NCBI GenBank assembly: GCA_009746045.1
Contig: RPFO01000131.1
Location: 462,551-526,550 of the forward strand
Length of the DNA: 64,000 nt
Direction: 5' to 3'
DNA from: Mesostigma viride
Lineage: Eukaryota; Streptophyta; Mesostigmatophyceae; Mesostigmatales; Mesostigmataceae
Numbering within the stretch: position 1 is the first letter of the stretch; each line of letters opens with the position of its first letter. The translations under genes and the position numbers were made by a program. The notes beneath the pieces were generated by a model. That model was not told the DNA's origin. It saw only the letters and a program-made list of their open reading frames with translations, and ran no database searches. This document shows positions 50,713 through 63,989 of the stretch, in pieces.

Positions 50713-53363
50713 AAGGCGCCAATATGTACATGTATGTCCACCGACAGCTAGTCTAAAATATGGGCCTCAAGTGAGGCCTCGAGCTAATCTTGCAATAAAC
50801 TGTGCCTAGGTACCATGCTTTTTATATCAAGGAGACACCATGCTTTTTATATTAGTTTCCTAGGACCTATGGCCACAGTTGGGGGGTCGTAGTCTTTGAC
50901 AATGTCCGCCCAACGCTGCCTGTCCTGCATATCCGACCATATCTGAGTAAGAGGGGCTGAGCGGACATGACGCCAACAGCATCTTTGCTCTGCATGTCAG
51001 CTAAAATCATGTCGCAGTATGTCCAATATTGGCCATCGCGTCGTCATGTAATCAAGGCACGTGGCTGCGTCTCGTGGGTACCGATAAAGGAAACCTCAAC
51101 CTCTATAATACACAACGGGAAGGGAGGGCGCAATAGCTTCTCCGATCGTACCAGGAAGCAAATGAGCAGGCCACAGAGGACTCCCTGTGCAACATAGTGC
51201 AGCTATAGGCCCAAGTGTGGGCGCATCAATGTATACATTCATTGAGAATGATAAATTACGGAGGTGAGATTGGCATGCAACATAAGGAAAACCATGAAAA
51301 GAAGAAGAACCCTAATGAAAATAATAGCAATCTGACACGGGCATGCAAGGATCACACCAGCTGCACAAGGTACAACTAACTTCATCACAAAACTACGACA
51401 GGCAGCAACATCGCTGCCGGTCCACCAGGCCTGGCAGGGATCTAGACCGCATGGGTCGCGACAAAGTCGGCCCGGGTGCGGCGGAATAACACATCAGCCA
51501 CGGTGCGAGTGCAAGGGCGAGTGACAGGCGCTGCATGCCGCCAACACGAGTACCATGTGCGGGCAGACGGGACGGTCCGATATCGACTTCGAGGTCGAGG
51601 TGCCGCGTCTGCGTGCCACAATCTCCGGCGCCACCATGGCTGCTGGCCACTTAGCTTTGGTAAACCCAAATGAGCTAAGCTGACGTGCCTGCCTTAACTG
51701 CATGCCCTGTGGGGTGGGTGAGGACCTGTCCCATGATTCTTGGAGTAACGAAAGGCGTGCTCTCAGCCGAGGACAAGGAACTGTCCCTCGTGCCTGATGA
51801 CCACTTTGTTGATCCCCTTGTGAACCGTCGCGTGCCGCGTTTGACTACCCTTGCTGGGGCGTTAGCTAGACGCTCCAATTAACTAATCTTATTGCGACAA
51901 TGATGATGGTGCAAGACGATGCTTTTGCCTCCCCTGCTACAGAACAATGCTTTCACAACACACACTTTTCACAGTCTGATGATGAAGCCGCAAATGCGGA
52001 ATTGATTGAGAAAGTTGATACAATTACAACACATTGATAGTCTCAACATCGATGCACTCCATGCTCACAAGCCCGCAGTTAGGCAGCGCTCCATGACATG
52101 CTACTGGCCTTGCTCCCAAGGAAAGAGAGAAACGCGAAGGCCACTAACGAGAAACTCGAAGCGACAACACGCTACGTGAGAGTCCTCTTCGACCGGCGAC
52201 TATACACCAAACCATTCGTCATGACACACGCATGACACACGCCATACTTGTCAGTCCAGCTAGGAATGCCAAAACTATCTTGCTGCCTGAACCATGCAAA
52301 CAAAAACCGCATTCCAGTTACCGTCCTGGCTTTCTACCACAAATGCCAACAAAAGCAAAAAGGCATCCCGACAAATCTAAATTGCTACCCTGTTGCCGAT
52401 CTCATCTCCTAGAGACTCCGGCATTTCTGAGAAGACCCAGAAGCCGAAGAGCCAAAAGGCCAAGAATACCCTGTACGTAGAGATAGCCAAGATCGTTCGA
52501 ATATCTCGCTAAACAACAATCTCATCCAATAAGAAGGAAGAAGCATCGATTCCGTCTAAGATGCATACTATATCTCATCCGATAAAGGGACTTCCGTCCA
52601 ACCGATTAAGGGCAGAATAACAGGTGGCTACCACAAGGGTACCTGAAAAACTGAGACCGGAAAAGTACGAAAAAGTATGAGCGGTACGGCGAGGTGCGTC
52701 GAGTGATCAAATATAGAAGGATAAAGGCCTCTCCCAGCTCGAGCCTGACAAATTTGTTAGGGGCATCTGCGCACCCATCTAGGGTTCACCCATAGAACCA
52801 GCATTTAAATCTGCAAAGACTCGCAGCATCCGCAGGACCATGTTCACGAGTTCTGGCTTTCAATCCTGCCTGAGTGAGATCAATGATGCGGGTAGGGTGT
52901 GCATATGGCTTTCTAGAGCTTCTTACATACTGATAGGATGGCCGCCAGCTAGTTAGAGCAGGCACGACTGTGACGAGGTCTATATACCGAACTCGGTTGA
53001 CTGGTCGTTATCATTGGCATGCATGCATGTGACGCATCTGTGCTAGCGCTGGTTGCTAAATATGCTGATTGTATAAATTAAATCCAGCTCAAGGGTGAAG
53101 CTCTAGCCTTGGATGCAAGCTTGAATATCTAGATCGATCCAATGCAACGATATCTGCCGGCTAAGTCACGTGTAGGAGATGCGAGTAATATAGAATATGA
53201 CGCGATGAGTGTATCTGCATGTACCTGTATGCACGTGTCTGGATTACACTCATTGCCACCACGGGGCCATGCAATGGAGGGATTGGCTTCATTACTTGTA
53301 CTTGCATTTGTAAATCTCACGATGATGAACGTTGCGCACGAAATGTGCCAACAAAGGTACTAG

Positions 53364-56300
53364 CTATACAACTGCAGATAGTGCCTCTTGGGCACACCAT
53401 TGAAGAAATGCCGCAGATGCCTGGTCTCTTTCCTCCGTCCATCCCAACACGTTGAAGACCATGGCTTCCAAATAGCAGGTCTCCTTCGCAGCAGCCACCA
53501 TCTGTTGGCGGCACGCGTGCAACATAGCAACAGCGACAGACTTAGACGGCAACATGAGTGTTATAGGAGTCATGGATGGATCCGGCAACTCCGCAGGCAC
53601 ACTTTGGAATATGGCAGCACAGAGAACCCCATAAAGGCCCATTGCTCTCAGAGGAAGGAACAGCCCACCTAACGCCTTGTCTCATCAGCGAGCCAAACCG
53701 ATGCATCTCCCCCATGCAGCAAATGCAGGTGCTTTACAACACAGGAGGGAGGGACAGGGGGGAGAGAGCCTCTGTAATACGCTGGTGCATCCAGCTAGCA
53801 ACACCCATATGATGCCTGCCATTTTGCAAGGCAAACCCTAAGAGTGGTTGGATACCCCCTTTTTTGCGCAGTTTCTGTGATGCGGAAAAGTGTGATGCGT
53901 CCCATTTAGAATGCTATTAAGATCGCTAAGCTCCCGAGAAGACCAGCATTTGATTGATACAATAAGTGAAGCCCTGCCACAAATGCAGCAGTTACAGTGG
54001 CCTTAACGTTTCTCAGTCCGCAAGAAGCCTCCAGGGTGGGAGGGAGGGAAAGAAACAATTGCGGATCATTGCCTGCCTAGCTTGCTTAAGGCATGGTCCG
54101 CCGACACACAGGCTGACATCATCCTAAACCGGCATGCGTCATGCACCCTGAAAAGTGCTGAAAACACCACATAAAGTAGCGTGACTAGACACCCCCAGGG
54201 TAGTATTCTAACCGTACCGGGATTAGTACACAAAGTCCTTAAAACTAACAGCCACAAATCTCACCCATCCACCTTTTGGGTCGGCCCGAGTCCAATATCT
54301 AATATTTACTTACGCGTTGCTAAAAGCACTCCGTAATCCAGATTCGATAGGCAACCAGCCGACCCACAGGTCCCTTGCATCATAGCTGGTGCACCGTTGA
54401 CAACCATTTCCGAATCTTTGCAAGCAAGTCGTATAAACCTACCATTATTTTCCGGACCACTCAACAATAGTCGCTGACCCTTGTCAACAATCGGGTCTTT
54501 CAAGGAGAATTAGGCGAGCTTGAAATCCTTTTGAAAAATCGGATTAGTCAACCCATGTCGCAGACAGCCTTCCACATAGTAGGCAAAGGCATAGCGGCCC
54601 TATCTTTCCCGCATGCATTAATTAAACTATTAGAGAAAACCGATTCCTTAGCTTGTGCTCATCCGGTATGGTTAATGCTAGAGACCACGGCAAGTCGGCA
54701 CGCGAGGCTGTAAGCCGTCAGCAGAGATATAGTAGTATATAGGTACCCACCTGGGCCTTTGTGAAGCAGTCCATTGCGTCAGCCAAGCAGTCCAACGCGA
54801 CATCGGGGTCTTCAAGCACTGCTTGTGGTACAGACCGTGCAGACGGGTGGGGGCAAGGCAACCGTGGGCTCGCTGAGAAACAGCCTTGTGTAATGTTGAA
54901 GAATCAAGGAAAGTCCAATCGTGGTGGCAGGCGCAAAAGGTGAGCAGCAAAAGCATTTCCAGTCGCCTATTTGCCAGCTTTCAGCAACCAGGCACATCAA
55001 GGAGCCCTGACAGCAACCTTCCCGCCACAACTGCTGCAAATAACCCTCCTGCCACGCTGCATGTCCAATTGCCAATGCCTGCCCAGAAAACGCAGGCGTC
55101 CCTTCAGGATTGCCTTGCTCCCAACTGCCATGGCTATCCATGAGTTCACGCAGCATGTCCCCATGATGGGTGCCTGCCGGTGCAACCAGCAAAAACACAC
55201 ACAAGAGAGGGAACAGCAAGCCCACCATTCGGCCGGTCCTACCTACATCGCGCGCGCGACCAGCAAACACACATGCTACCACGCGGATCGGACCAAAGAG
55301 CCCACCATTCGGCCACGCTCACATTGCGCGTGCGACCAGCTGGAGAGGATGCACTTGGCGGACAAGAGGTGCGCAGAGCCCCGAAGCGCCAGTGGCCCAT
55401 GGCCCAGAACCAGCGGCATGACGCCCTCCACCTGCCGACAAGAGTGGCATGGCGCCGTGGGAACCCACACGACGCGAGCCCGCACGAATCAAAGGATGGC
55501 CAAGCAGAAGCAACCAGCTTCACCGGCGGGCAGAACAAAACATTCCTCAGGCATCCTCATGAGCCAAGCAGAAGCAACCAGCTTCACCGGCGGGCAGAAC
55601 AAAACACTCCTCAGGCATCCTCATGAGCCAAGCAGAAGCAACCAGCTTCACCGGCGGGCAGAACAAAACATTCCTCAGGCATCCTCATGAGCCAAGCAGA
55701 AGCAACCAGCTTCACCGGCGGGCAGAACAAAACACTCCTCAGGCATCCTCATGAGCACGCAAGCAGAAGCAACCAGCTTCACCGGCGGGCAGAAGCAACC
55801 AGCTTCACCGGCGGGCAGAACAAAACATTCCTCAGTCATCCTCATGAGCACGGGCAACCGTGCATCCTGTGACCTCACTGGTGCGCCTCTTGAGCGGTGT
55901 GCTTCACGGGCCCACTGATGCCACCGTTTAGGGGTTAGGAATTATTCCGGGTAGAAACCATAGAGCCTCGCGCAGTCCCTTGCTGCTGAGTTCACTGGGT
56001 GCTGCGCGTAGATGGCATTCCGGGAAATAACACCCTGTATTCCTGGCAGCATGAATGGGCAGGTCTTTCGTGTTAGCAGCGCGCAACCGCCAGCAACACC
56101 TCCCTTCCCAGCCAGCCATGCAACCTGCCTGCCACCCCGCTTGCCAGCGTACCATGTTCAGCGCGTGGCTGGCGTTGGCGGTGCCCATGGCCAGCCATGT
56201 CTCAGCCAGCGTCACCGTCACATCACACGCCATCAGCTCCAAGTGCAGCGACCGGCTGAGGGCGAGGCAACCCACCGCGTACGGCATGGCAGACACCGGC

Positions 56301-59300
56301 GCACCCGCCCGCTGTGTGGGGGGGGCATGCGATGGAAACCCAAGGGTGGCGCGAGGAACATGTACAGAAAGATGATGCAGATTCAGTCAGATATGAATTG
56401 TGTTTGGCGGGTTATTGACATGTTTGACAGCATGCATTGCCAAAGGTTAAGTGTTCACGCGGTGATGATCAGCAGCCAAGGAAGCAGACGTGAGGGACCC
56501 TGCCACCACGCGGAGTCCCGATACAGTGCTCACCAACGACGTTTACAGAGGCTCGTTGAATGCTTAGACAGCCCGCAAAAGCTAGCAATCCTTACCGCAA
56601 GCAGCTGATGGGCAACTTCGGCAACCCTTCCCACAAGGATAGCAAAGCATCCTCATGAGAGACATGGCAAGCGGCCCCTCAAAGGCATGCTAGGGAAATG
56701 GAGCAACTCACAAGGTGGGCCTTTGCCATGCACAGTAGCACCCGGGCCGCACACGTCTCCAGCGCAAACCGGTGACAGCTGGCGAACAATGCCGCGCCCA
56801 GGCTCAGCGCCTCCTCCAGCTGGTCGGACGCCAGAAGTGCCTCTAGATATAGTACGCCCGCGCTCACGTGCGCCTCAGGGTCACCAGAGGAGAGGGGGGA
56901 GGACAGGGAGGCAAGCGCCGATGCGGATGTGGAGGCCGTTACGAACTCCCCTCTGGCAAGGATGGCGGCGTAATCAGAGGAGAGCGTGGGTATGCACAGG
57001 GAGTACAGGGAGCACAGGGACGAGGGAGCACGGCGATTCCGGGTGGTTTTAAGACAGGCTTCTAATTCTGCATCCGATAACATGCATCCCGATGGTGGCA
57101 TACATACTACGACCGTGCGCCTCAAGCACTGATATTCGACTCCTTCAACATGCCGCAGCCCATGATGCCTGCACCACTGGCCGTGCATGTGACCAAAATG
57201 ACCAAGCATCTCACTATGCTCTGCTGCATCGGGAAGGTTTCCCGGTGCAGCCAGACATTCGATTTTGAAGAGGATGGGCAACCCCTCCTAAGACTTTGCA
57301 CCCATGAACAGGGTGGACACTACAGGACCCGCACGGCAACCACCGGTGGACACTATAGGACCCGCATGGCAACCACCGGTGGACACTACAGGACCCGCAC
57401 GGCAACCACCGGTGGACACTATAGGACCCGCATGGCAACCACCGGTGGACACTACAGGACCCGCACGGCAACCACCGGTGGACATTATAGGTACCGCACG
57501 GTAACCACCCCTGCAGGCTGGAAGCACCCACCTGCTGCTCTCCCTCTGCAGCCTCAGTGCGCGATTTACGCGTTGCCAATGCAAGCTCTGCGCGCCCGCA
57601 CCGCCCGCATCCCCGCACTCGCGTTCCAGGAGCAGCAGTGCTTCTGATACGATGCGTCACCACCACGTTGCAACCATGGTCGCGCGCCACACCAGCCGTA
57701 GTGCGTTCGTTGACCCACGGCGCGCGCATGAACACACGTGCGCGCATGCATGGAGGAGAGGATGCGTCGTCATAGTCCGCACGTGGATAGGGATGGGAAT
57801 AGGGGCGAGCGTGCCAGCAGGAAATAGGGAAAGGGTGAGTGTAGGAGAAGACGGGTATAAAGCGAAAAATTAACAATGACAATGCAAGGGTTCGAGGATG
57901 CAAGGAGGACAGACGCTGGCGGGAGAGCAAGTACCTTCTATGTGTGGTGTGTGCGAGCGTGCATGTGTGTGTATGCGTGCGCGTGTTTGTGCGCGTGGTC
58001 ACTATAGTATAGTCTTGTGTGCGTGCGTGTTTGTGTGTGTGCCATACCACGATGCCCCATGTTGCAATCTTGTGTCGCTTCTCTCCTGAGACAGGAACGC
58101 GTCCCTGCAAATGCAGTGCAAGTCCACCTCCTTTTCCACACTGCCTCCACCCTCCATGGGCATGCTGCACACCAACATCCAAACCAGTGGCCCGAGAACG
58201 GGTTGCCCTCACGAAACCTAGCGCTCATCCCCACACGAGAGGTTCCCCATCGCTGCGCTCGCATCCTCGTGGCCACGTGGCCAGCGACCAGGGAGTGGCC
58301 GGATGTCCCAGGTCCGTTGTGCATATGTACCTGCTATTCAACATACTAGTATTATTTTTAAAAACCTCAATTTTATTCATCAAGTCCTGCGACACGTATG
58401 ACGCAGGACCGGTTTCAAATGAATGTCACCAGAACGTTGCGGGAGGCTGCAAAATATACACATTCAGCTCGGCAACACTCCTGCATATCCTGCAGCACTA
58501 AAAGGCATGCTAATCTCGGGCAAACGTTCACCCTACGCATACTGACGCCCTCGACCATAACTGTAGAAGTGCATGCCATTGTCCATAAAATGCCTAAGTT
58601 CTATGCCAGGGCCACCCGCTGCATGCTTGCTGGTGTACTATCCGCACATGCGGCCACATGCGGGTGACGTATGGACTTGCGCACATGCGGCCACATGCGG
58701 GTGACGTATGGACTTGCGCACACGCGGCCGCATGCGGGTGACGTATGGACTTGCGCACATGCGGCCACATGCTGGTGACGTATGGACTTGCGCACACGCG
58801 GCCGCATGCGGGTGACGTATGGACTTGCGCACATGCGGCCACATGCTGGTGACGTATGGACTTGCGCACACGCGGCCGCATGCGGGTGACGTATGGACTT
58901 GCGCACATGCGGCCACATGCTGGTGACGTATGGACTTGCGCACATGCGGCCGCATGCTGGTGACGTATGGACTTGCGCACATGCGGCCGCATGCTGGTGA
59001 CGTATGGACTTGCGAACATGCGGCCACATGCTGGTGACGTATGGACTTGCGCACATGCGGCCCGTACCTTGGATACCCTCATGGGCCGCCGTGTGCATGG
59101 CCAGCTGGGCGGTGGCCAAGCCACAGTCATCAGTGCTGCACGCAGGCAAGCCAACCAAACAAGAAAAGAGGGCAGCAGCACAAGAGGACAGCAGGGAGAG
59201 AGGGCTGCGTTGTCTCACACGGCCGAGTTACACTGGCGCGATGGTCCACAGACGTGAGAAGTGTAAACACAGGAGATGGCAAAGCCCGCCATGTGCTACC

Positions 59301-62300
59301 AACTGTCACACATGCCAGCGCTACCTGGGGAAGGGGCGATGGCAGGCACTTCAAATGGCAGCATTCCAACATCATACGAGACAAGTAACCGGGCGGAGGC
59401 AGAGGCAACATGACAGGCCTGGCCACTCGACCACCACGGATGGCCACGAGAACCGCATGGGGTATCCATTCATTCATTATCCATTCATTCATTATTCATT
59501 CATTCATTATTCATTCATTCATTATTCATTATTCATTCATTCACGCGCCTTCGTTGGGAGAGTCACGGAGTACCAACTTTTGAGTCGGCACCTGCGGGAT
59601 GCGCGGCCAGAAGGGTGCATGGGACCCACCCCTTCTTTCGTTGCCATGCAAGGCAGGCCACAGGTTCAATGTAACTGCTCACGGGGAGCGTCTAGCAACT
59701 ACTGTGGGTGCAACAAAGCTTCGACACAGCAAAAGCATTGCAGCAAAAGTATTGCAGTGGGGATGCCCCATGGTCCAGGGGGTATCCCTGGTCCTTGTCA
59801 ACGGTGATATTGCAGCTCCCTTTTACGAGATCTGCCCACCCACCCACCCACCTGGCCACATCCGCGTAGCCGTGCCGGTGCAGCAATCCGGCCAGCCGGG
59901 AGAGAGGAGCGCTGGCATACGGCCGACGGGGAACAGGGGCACAGGGCGTGGGGCACGAGGCACAAGACCAGGGGATATGGGCCGCCAATCACAGAGTGAT
60001 AGTGAATGGTCAGAAATTAACAAGTGCCGGTGAAGGAGAACATATTTATGAGAGGTGTCGATAAGATTAAGACATTCGCCAAAGTGCCATGAACGAGATT
60101 GAAGCCAATCCAAGGCCGCCATTCTTTGAGTAGCTAGATTGAACCCAAGGACTGCTAGAGACGATCCAAGCCTCGCAACGGCCACGCCGAGTGAAGGATG
60201 TTGGGCGACCTGCCATGCCAGGCCCCACACATGAGTGGGCTGGCTAAGGTGGGCCGCCAAGGGTGGGCTGGCAAGGATGGTCGCACCCACACAGGATGCC
60301 CAGGTGGCATGCAACGGATGCCTGGTCACTAGATGGTGCACAAATGCTAGATAGTACAGGCATTTAACCTTTTTGAGGTCTATGACCAGACCTCATACAG
60401 CTGCCTACTGCAAGTTAAGTACATTGCCAAAACTGAGTTTGCCACGCGAAAGTCCTGCTGCGTCACCCATCCCACGAACAAGCTAAAAAAAGCTCCAGGC
60501 CCTGCATGGAGGTGCCAGCAACAGCGCCAGGCACCATCGAGCAAGGGCTTCCCCCCGCTGCCTCACCTGCCATAGATGTCCCAGGCCGCCCCGTTGAGGA
60601 GGTGGGCGCTGCCCTTGAGCTGCGGTTGTCATGGCGGGTGAAGCCATGTGGCAGTTGTCGTCACCAAAGGAAGGGGGACAACGGTTGCCGTCGCCAACGG
60701 GAGGGGAACAGCAGTTGTCATGGTTGGGTAAGGGTGTCAGCATGGACCAGGAGGTCAGACATCAGTACCGCGCGAGTAGTTCAATATATTTTGCGTGCAA
60801 GGGAGGGCGCATCAGGAAGGGGAGCTGCAGCCCAGGGATCGGAACTTGTGCTTATAGCCCTAACAACAAAAGGATGTGCGCGCTTGCTGTACACCATGCA
60901 CTTGACGCCAGGGTCGCACGCAACAAAAATGCTTGAAAACAAATGCGGTTGAATGCGGTGCTGCGCAGCCCATTCACCTCCGCCAGGGAGGCCTCCAGGG
61001 AGGGCGTGACGGCCCCTCTTCCGGTCGGGTCCCCCTCGGTGCTGCGATGCCAAGGCGCATGGATGAGCTGCGCCACGCAACCAGACGTACATACGCGTGG
61101 CACCGCACATACATGCGAAGATGCCCGTCAGCTGATGCACGCAAGTGAGCAAGCATGCAAGCAAAGTCCTGGAGGGGCAAACACGAGGTGTTATATACAA
61201 GCCATCTCCCATGCAACAAGCCATAGCTGCCTCCAGCAACCGCCAGGTGGCAGCTGCTCAGCACACGCACGATGGCACAAACTTTCCAGGCAGACACATG
61301 CTCCAGGCAGATGCTGAGGTCAGCATGAATCAAGTCGTGGGCACAGCGAGTGCTTCTTGACAGGGCCACTTCCAGCCGTTGTACTGGCAGCTGCGTCCAC
61401 GCATGGGCCCCGTCCAAAGGAGATCATGAACACAAGAACAGGAGGGAGCATCTTTCACAAGAATGTAAAAAGGACGTGCGTGCCCACCATTTGCCAGTGC
61501 TCACCTGCCGCACGGTTGAACGGGCGTGCGCTAGGGCTCACCTGTCGCACGGTCAAAGGGGAGATGCCGTCCTCTGCGCGTCGGTGGCTGCTGGCGGGCA
61601 CTTGCCACATGTGCTGCGCGAGGCGGGTGGGAAGGAATGGGTGGCGGGGGCAGTCCGAATCGTGCCACGATCACTTTAATTGTCAAGTGGTAAAGAGCTA
61701 CAGACACCAGTTGCTGGCGATGGAAGCGGCCAGAAGCATGCTAGAATTGCGAGCATGGCTTTCTAGACTACAATGGGAGAGGGGGCGGAGGCGATGACAG
61801 AGAGCCGATTGCAGGGATACGGAGCCAGGGGTTAGTACAGACGACCTGGTTAAGCAAGACCATGGAGTAAAACATGGGCTGCTTTCATTATGCGACGCAG
61901 GAAAGCCGTCACACTACAGTCATTCACGCCTTAAAGTTGGGTCTTTAGGTGTGTTCACGCCTTAAGTTGGCTCGCATGAGATTTTGGCATTCTAAGTTCA
62001 AAGTAGTTCATAGTATATTTGAGTATCTTTAGTTCAACTTGGTTCAATTTAGTAGGGACATTCACGCCTTAAGTTGGGTTCACGCCTTAAGTTGGGTTGA
62101 CCCCTCGAAAACCTCAAACCCAACTTAAGGCGTGAATAAACTGTACCACCCACGGCTCCCAAACCCCACACCCACGTTCTTCAGGACAGGGCAACTGTCA
62201 GAGAAGGGCAAAGCATCAGCCGATTGAACACCCGAGCCGCACCGATCCGACTCCCTGCTCTCCTCCCTGCCTTCTTTCCCCCCTTCCCTTCCCCCTCTCC

Positions 62301-62866
62301 CCGTGGCCCCTTCACACCATCAGCACCCACGGACACGATGCACGCGAAACCAACTTTGCTGGCACAGCGCGTGAAGAGATAGCGCCCCCTCCACGATAGA
62401 AGGAAGGAACACGCCCCGCTCCACGATAGAAGGAAGGAACACGCCCCGCTCCTGCCCTGCCCATCGAAACATTGGTGCAACAGGCCCCACTTCAAAACAA
62501 GACCGGCCCTGACTGCCCCCCCCAAAAAAAGAAAAAGGACCCGCCCCGCTCACTCACCCGCATGCACAGCTTGGCAATGGCTAGCCGCCCAAACGCCGCC
62601 AGCTGGGGCTGAGTCAGCTCCTCAGCGCGCGCAGTGGCTCGCGCCAGCAGCGCCAGCAATCGGGACTTCCCGATTGCCCTCAGCTCTGCCACCGCGCCTC
62701 CCGCGCTGGCCAGCGACGAGCTTCCACCAAGTAAGGAGTCGCCTCCCGCGCCGTCACCGCACGCAAAGGAGGAGGCGTCCACCGCGTGGCACAGGTAGGC
62801 GAGCGCCTGGAGCAAGGTCACGCCATCGTTGTTCTGCTGGGCGATGCGGATGGTCTCCACCAGCGC
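53364..62866 (-). CDS. APC5: anaphase-promoting complex subunit 5 (N-terminus beyond window)
   Basis: Scaffold subunit of the APC/C ubiquitin ligase, built of TPR-like helices. Exons in gene order: 62558-62866, 61542-61613, 60567-60619, 59852-59911, 59068-59135, 57532-57643, 56712-56952, 56153-56311, 55323-55431, 54751-54818 and 53364-53501 (stop TAG). All eleven join in phase. Landmarks shared with plant APC5: ALVETIRIAQQNNDGVTLL, then LTVRQLKGSAHLLNGAAWD and IYGSAPLSRLAGLLHRHGYA, then DQLEEALSLGAALFASCHRF, AMPYAVGCLALSRSLHLEL, VTLAETWLAMGTANASHALN, VEGVMPLVLGHGPLALRGSA, LLEDPDVALDCLADAMDCF, and AAAKETCYLEAMVFNVLGWT with ERDQASAAF. The missing N-terminal part lies to the right; an exon ending at 63990 (GLQ|, donor GTGCGT) at the very edge would join in phase but is only 11 bases. 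Introns are satellite-rich. Confidence 0.93.
54306..54503 (-). other. open frame of unknown origin in an APC5 intron
   Basis: A 65-codon frame reading VDKGQRLLLSGPENNGRFIR then LACKDSEMVVNGAPAMMQGT. Composition looks protein-like but it is not APC5, has no clear splice partners and no recognised domain. Possibly a transposon fragment. Confidence 0.25.
55497..55855. repeat. 64-bp minisatellite
   Basis: Five full copies and one partial copy of AAGCAGAAGCAACCAGCTTC, ACCGGCGGGCAGAACAAAAC and AYTCCTCAGGCATCCTCATGAGCC, in the APC5 intron between exons 56153-56311 and 55323-55431. Confidence 0.93.
57306..57505. repeat. 33-bp minisatellite (66-bp higher-order unit)
   Basis: Six copies of GGTGGACACTACAGGACCCG CACGGCAACCACC, alternating two sequence types so that a 66-bp unit is visible. 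In the APC5 intron between exons 57532-57643 and 56712-56952. Confidence 0.92.
58655..59061. repeat. 37-bp minisatellite
   Basis: Eleven copies of ACATGCGGCCACATGCGGGT GACGTATGGACTTGCGC in the APC5 intron after exon 59068-59135. The array starts seven bases inside the donor. Confidence 0.93.
59465..59541. repeat. (ATTC)n microsatellite
   Basis: Interrupted ATTC/ATTATTC repeat in an APC5 intron. Confidence 0.9.
61497..61556 (-). repeat. duplicated donor junction in APC5
   Basis: On the gene strand TTTGACCGTGCGACAG|GTGAGC (true exon end 61542) is followed 37 bases later by TTCAACCGTGCGGCAG|GTGAGC (GT at 61504/61503). Using the second donor would add 37 bases and break frame. Confidence 0.82.
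61917..62143. mobile_element. Tc1/mariner-like MITE
   Basis: A 227-bp element with 25-base imperfect terminal inverted repeats, CAGTCATTCACGCCTTAAAG at the left and the complement CAGTTTATTCACGCCTTAAG at the right, flanked by TA on both sides (61915-61916 and 62144-62145). TTCACGCCTTAAGTTGGG is repeated internally. TA duplication and a CAGT start are typical of Tc1/mariner (Stowaway-like) non-autonomous elements. Lies in an APC5 intron. Confidence 0.8.
62378..62450. repeat. 31-bp direct duplication
   Basis: CCCGCTCCACGATAGAAGGA AGGAACACGCC twice in tandem (with a third partial CCCCTCCACGATAGAAGGA) in the APC5 intron after exon 62558-62866. Confidence 0.85.
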
Positions 62867-63989
62867 CTAAGGGCGGCCCGAGAGAAGGTAAACGGAGCCG
62901 AGGGAACAGCCGCCAGGGGTATGCAATGGTGGGCCAACAAGGAGCGGTTAAGCAACCGCACACATGGAAGCCGTGGGCCAATGACAACCATCGATGCTGG
63001 CGTCTCTACGATTGTGAAAGCATCCGCAGGTATCTGCAACCAGCAACTTCAGCGGGTCCATGCACACAAAGACACACCAACACGCTCATGTACATGTACA
63101 AAGGCTGGCACACGCGCAGACTCAGGCACACGCGCATGCCCGGGCACTTGGCTGACTGACACACACACCCATGCAGACAGCTGCGGGCTGGCAGAGCCAT
63201 GCACAAAGCGTGCAAGTATGCAACTGCAAAGTGCATTCACTGCAACATCCTTGCCATCGCGAAGCTCAGAGCCAGACACACTGCCCGGCGATCACCAACA
63301 GGTGGTCATGTCACCAGGCAGGCTATCCGCACGATAGGCTACCCATACGCGTATGCCTTGGAGAGTATGCCATTGGGGAATCCAACGCGCCGCATTTGGC
63401 ATCCTCAACGCACGGACTGGACCAGGCATGAGCGGTGGCATAACGGGAAGAGAGCGCTGTGGCTGCAGGTGGTGGTGGTAACTAAGGTGTCATGGCTTAA
63501 ACCAGACACACGCTTCAGGGCCACTACGCAGAGTGGGCTGCTGGGCGATGTGTGGTGCCTGGGATGCCATGTAAACGGGGAGAAGGGTTTGCGCGATGAC
63601 AGCGGACCATCGGTGGCAAGAAGCTGCAGGGAACGAACGACACCCCCGCAGGTCGTGGCTAGAGAATGCAGCGTGGTGCCCAAGTTAAACTTCCTAGGCC
63701 TTCCACAAATCTTACAATTGTTTCTCCTTAAATTTATGAAAAATGCAAGGCTGCCTCTGTGGGGCTGGGGATGGCTTCATTGGTCCGAACATGGCGCTTC
63801 TTTTTTTTAAAATGGATATCCTCGAATTTATCCGTTCTCGCGTGCTCGTCCATATTATGAATGTTTTATGTAGAGAAGATATTTCTTCTGCTTGCATACG
63901 CCACATGCACGCAGCACTGGTGTGTTACCAAACCATTGCCCAACCAACACCCATCCGTAGACATCCACCATCGCCCAATCAACACGCAC
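62867..63989. other. APC5 intron, no other gene recognised
   Basis: Short frames on both strands without splice support. It should be the intron preceding the first detected APC5 exon. Confidence 0.55.

Larger units (their letters stand above)
48431..53363. other. 4.9-kb convergent spacer, no gene recognised
   Basis: Several short frames on both strands (for example 49026-49367 and 51675-51882) lack splice support or recognisable motifs. Contains (GAT)n at 48918-48969, AATT-rich blocks at 50278-50305, 50387-50407 and 50657-50679 beside repeated CCGTTGGGG(A)AG motifs, and a generally AT-rich, transposon-like stretch at 51900-53100 without an intact frame. Confidence 0.55.

Noticed and set aside
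55497-55855. Splice-junction duplication in the 64-bp APC5 repeats
   Set aside because: Compared with the neighbouring exon ends (HALNM|GTACGC and the acceptor before VEGVMP): no shared sequence, so an ordinary minisatellite.
60374-60400. Hairpin TGAGGTCT...AGACCTCA as a terminator
   Set aside because: Intronic in a nuclear gene; no role for such a terminator and no adjoining T run.
60852-61239. Possible extra APC5 exon near 60950-61090
   Set aside because: Exons 61542-61613 and 60567-60619 already join in phase with family homology (LTVRQ-LKGSAHLL), leaving no room for it.
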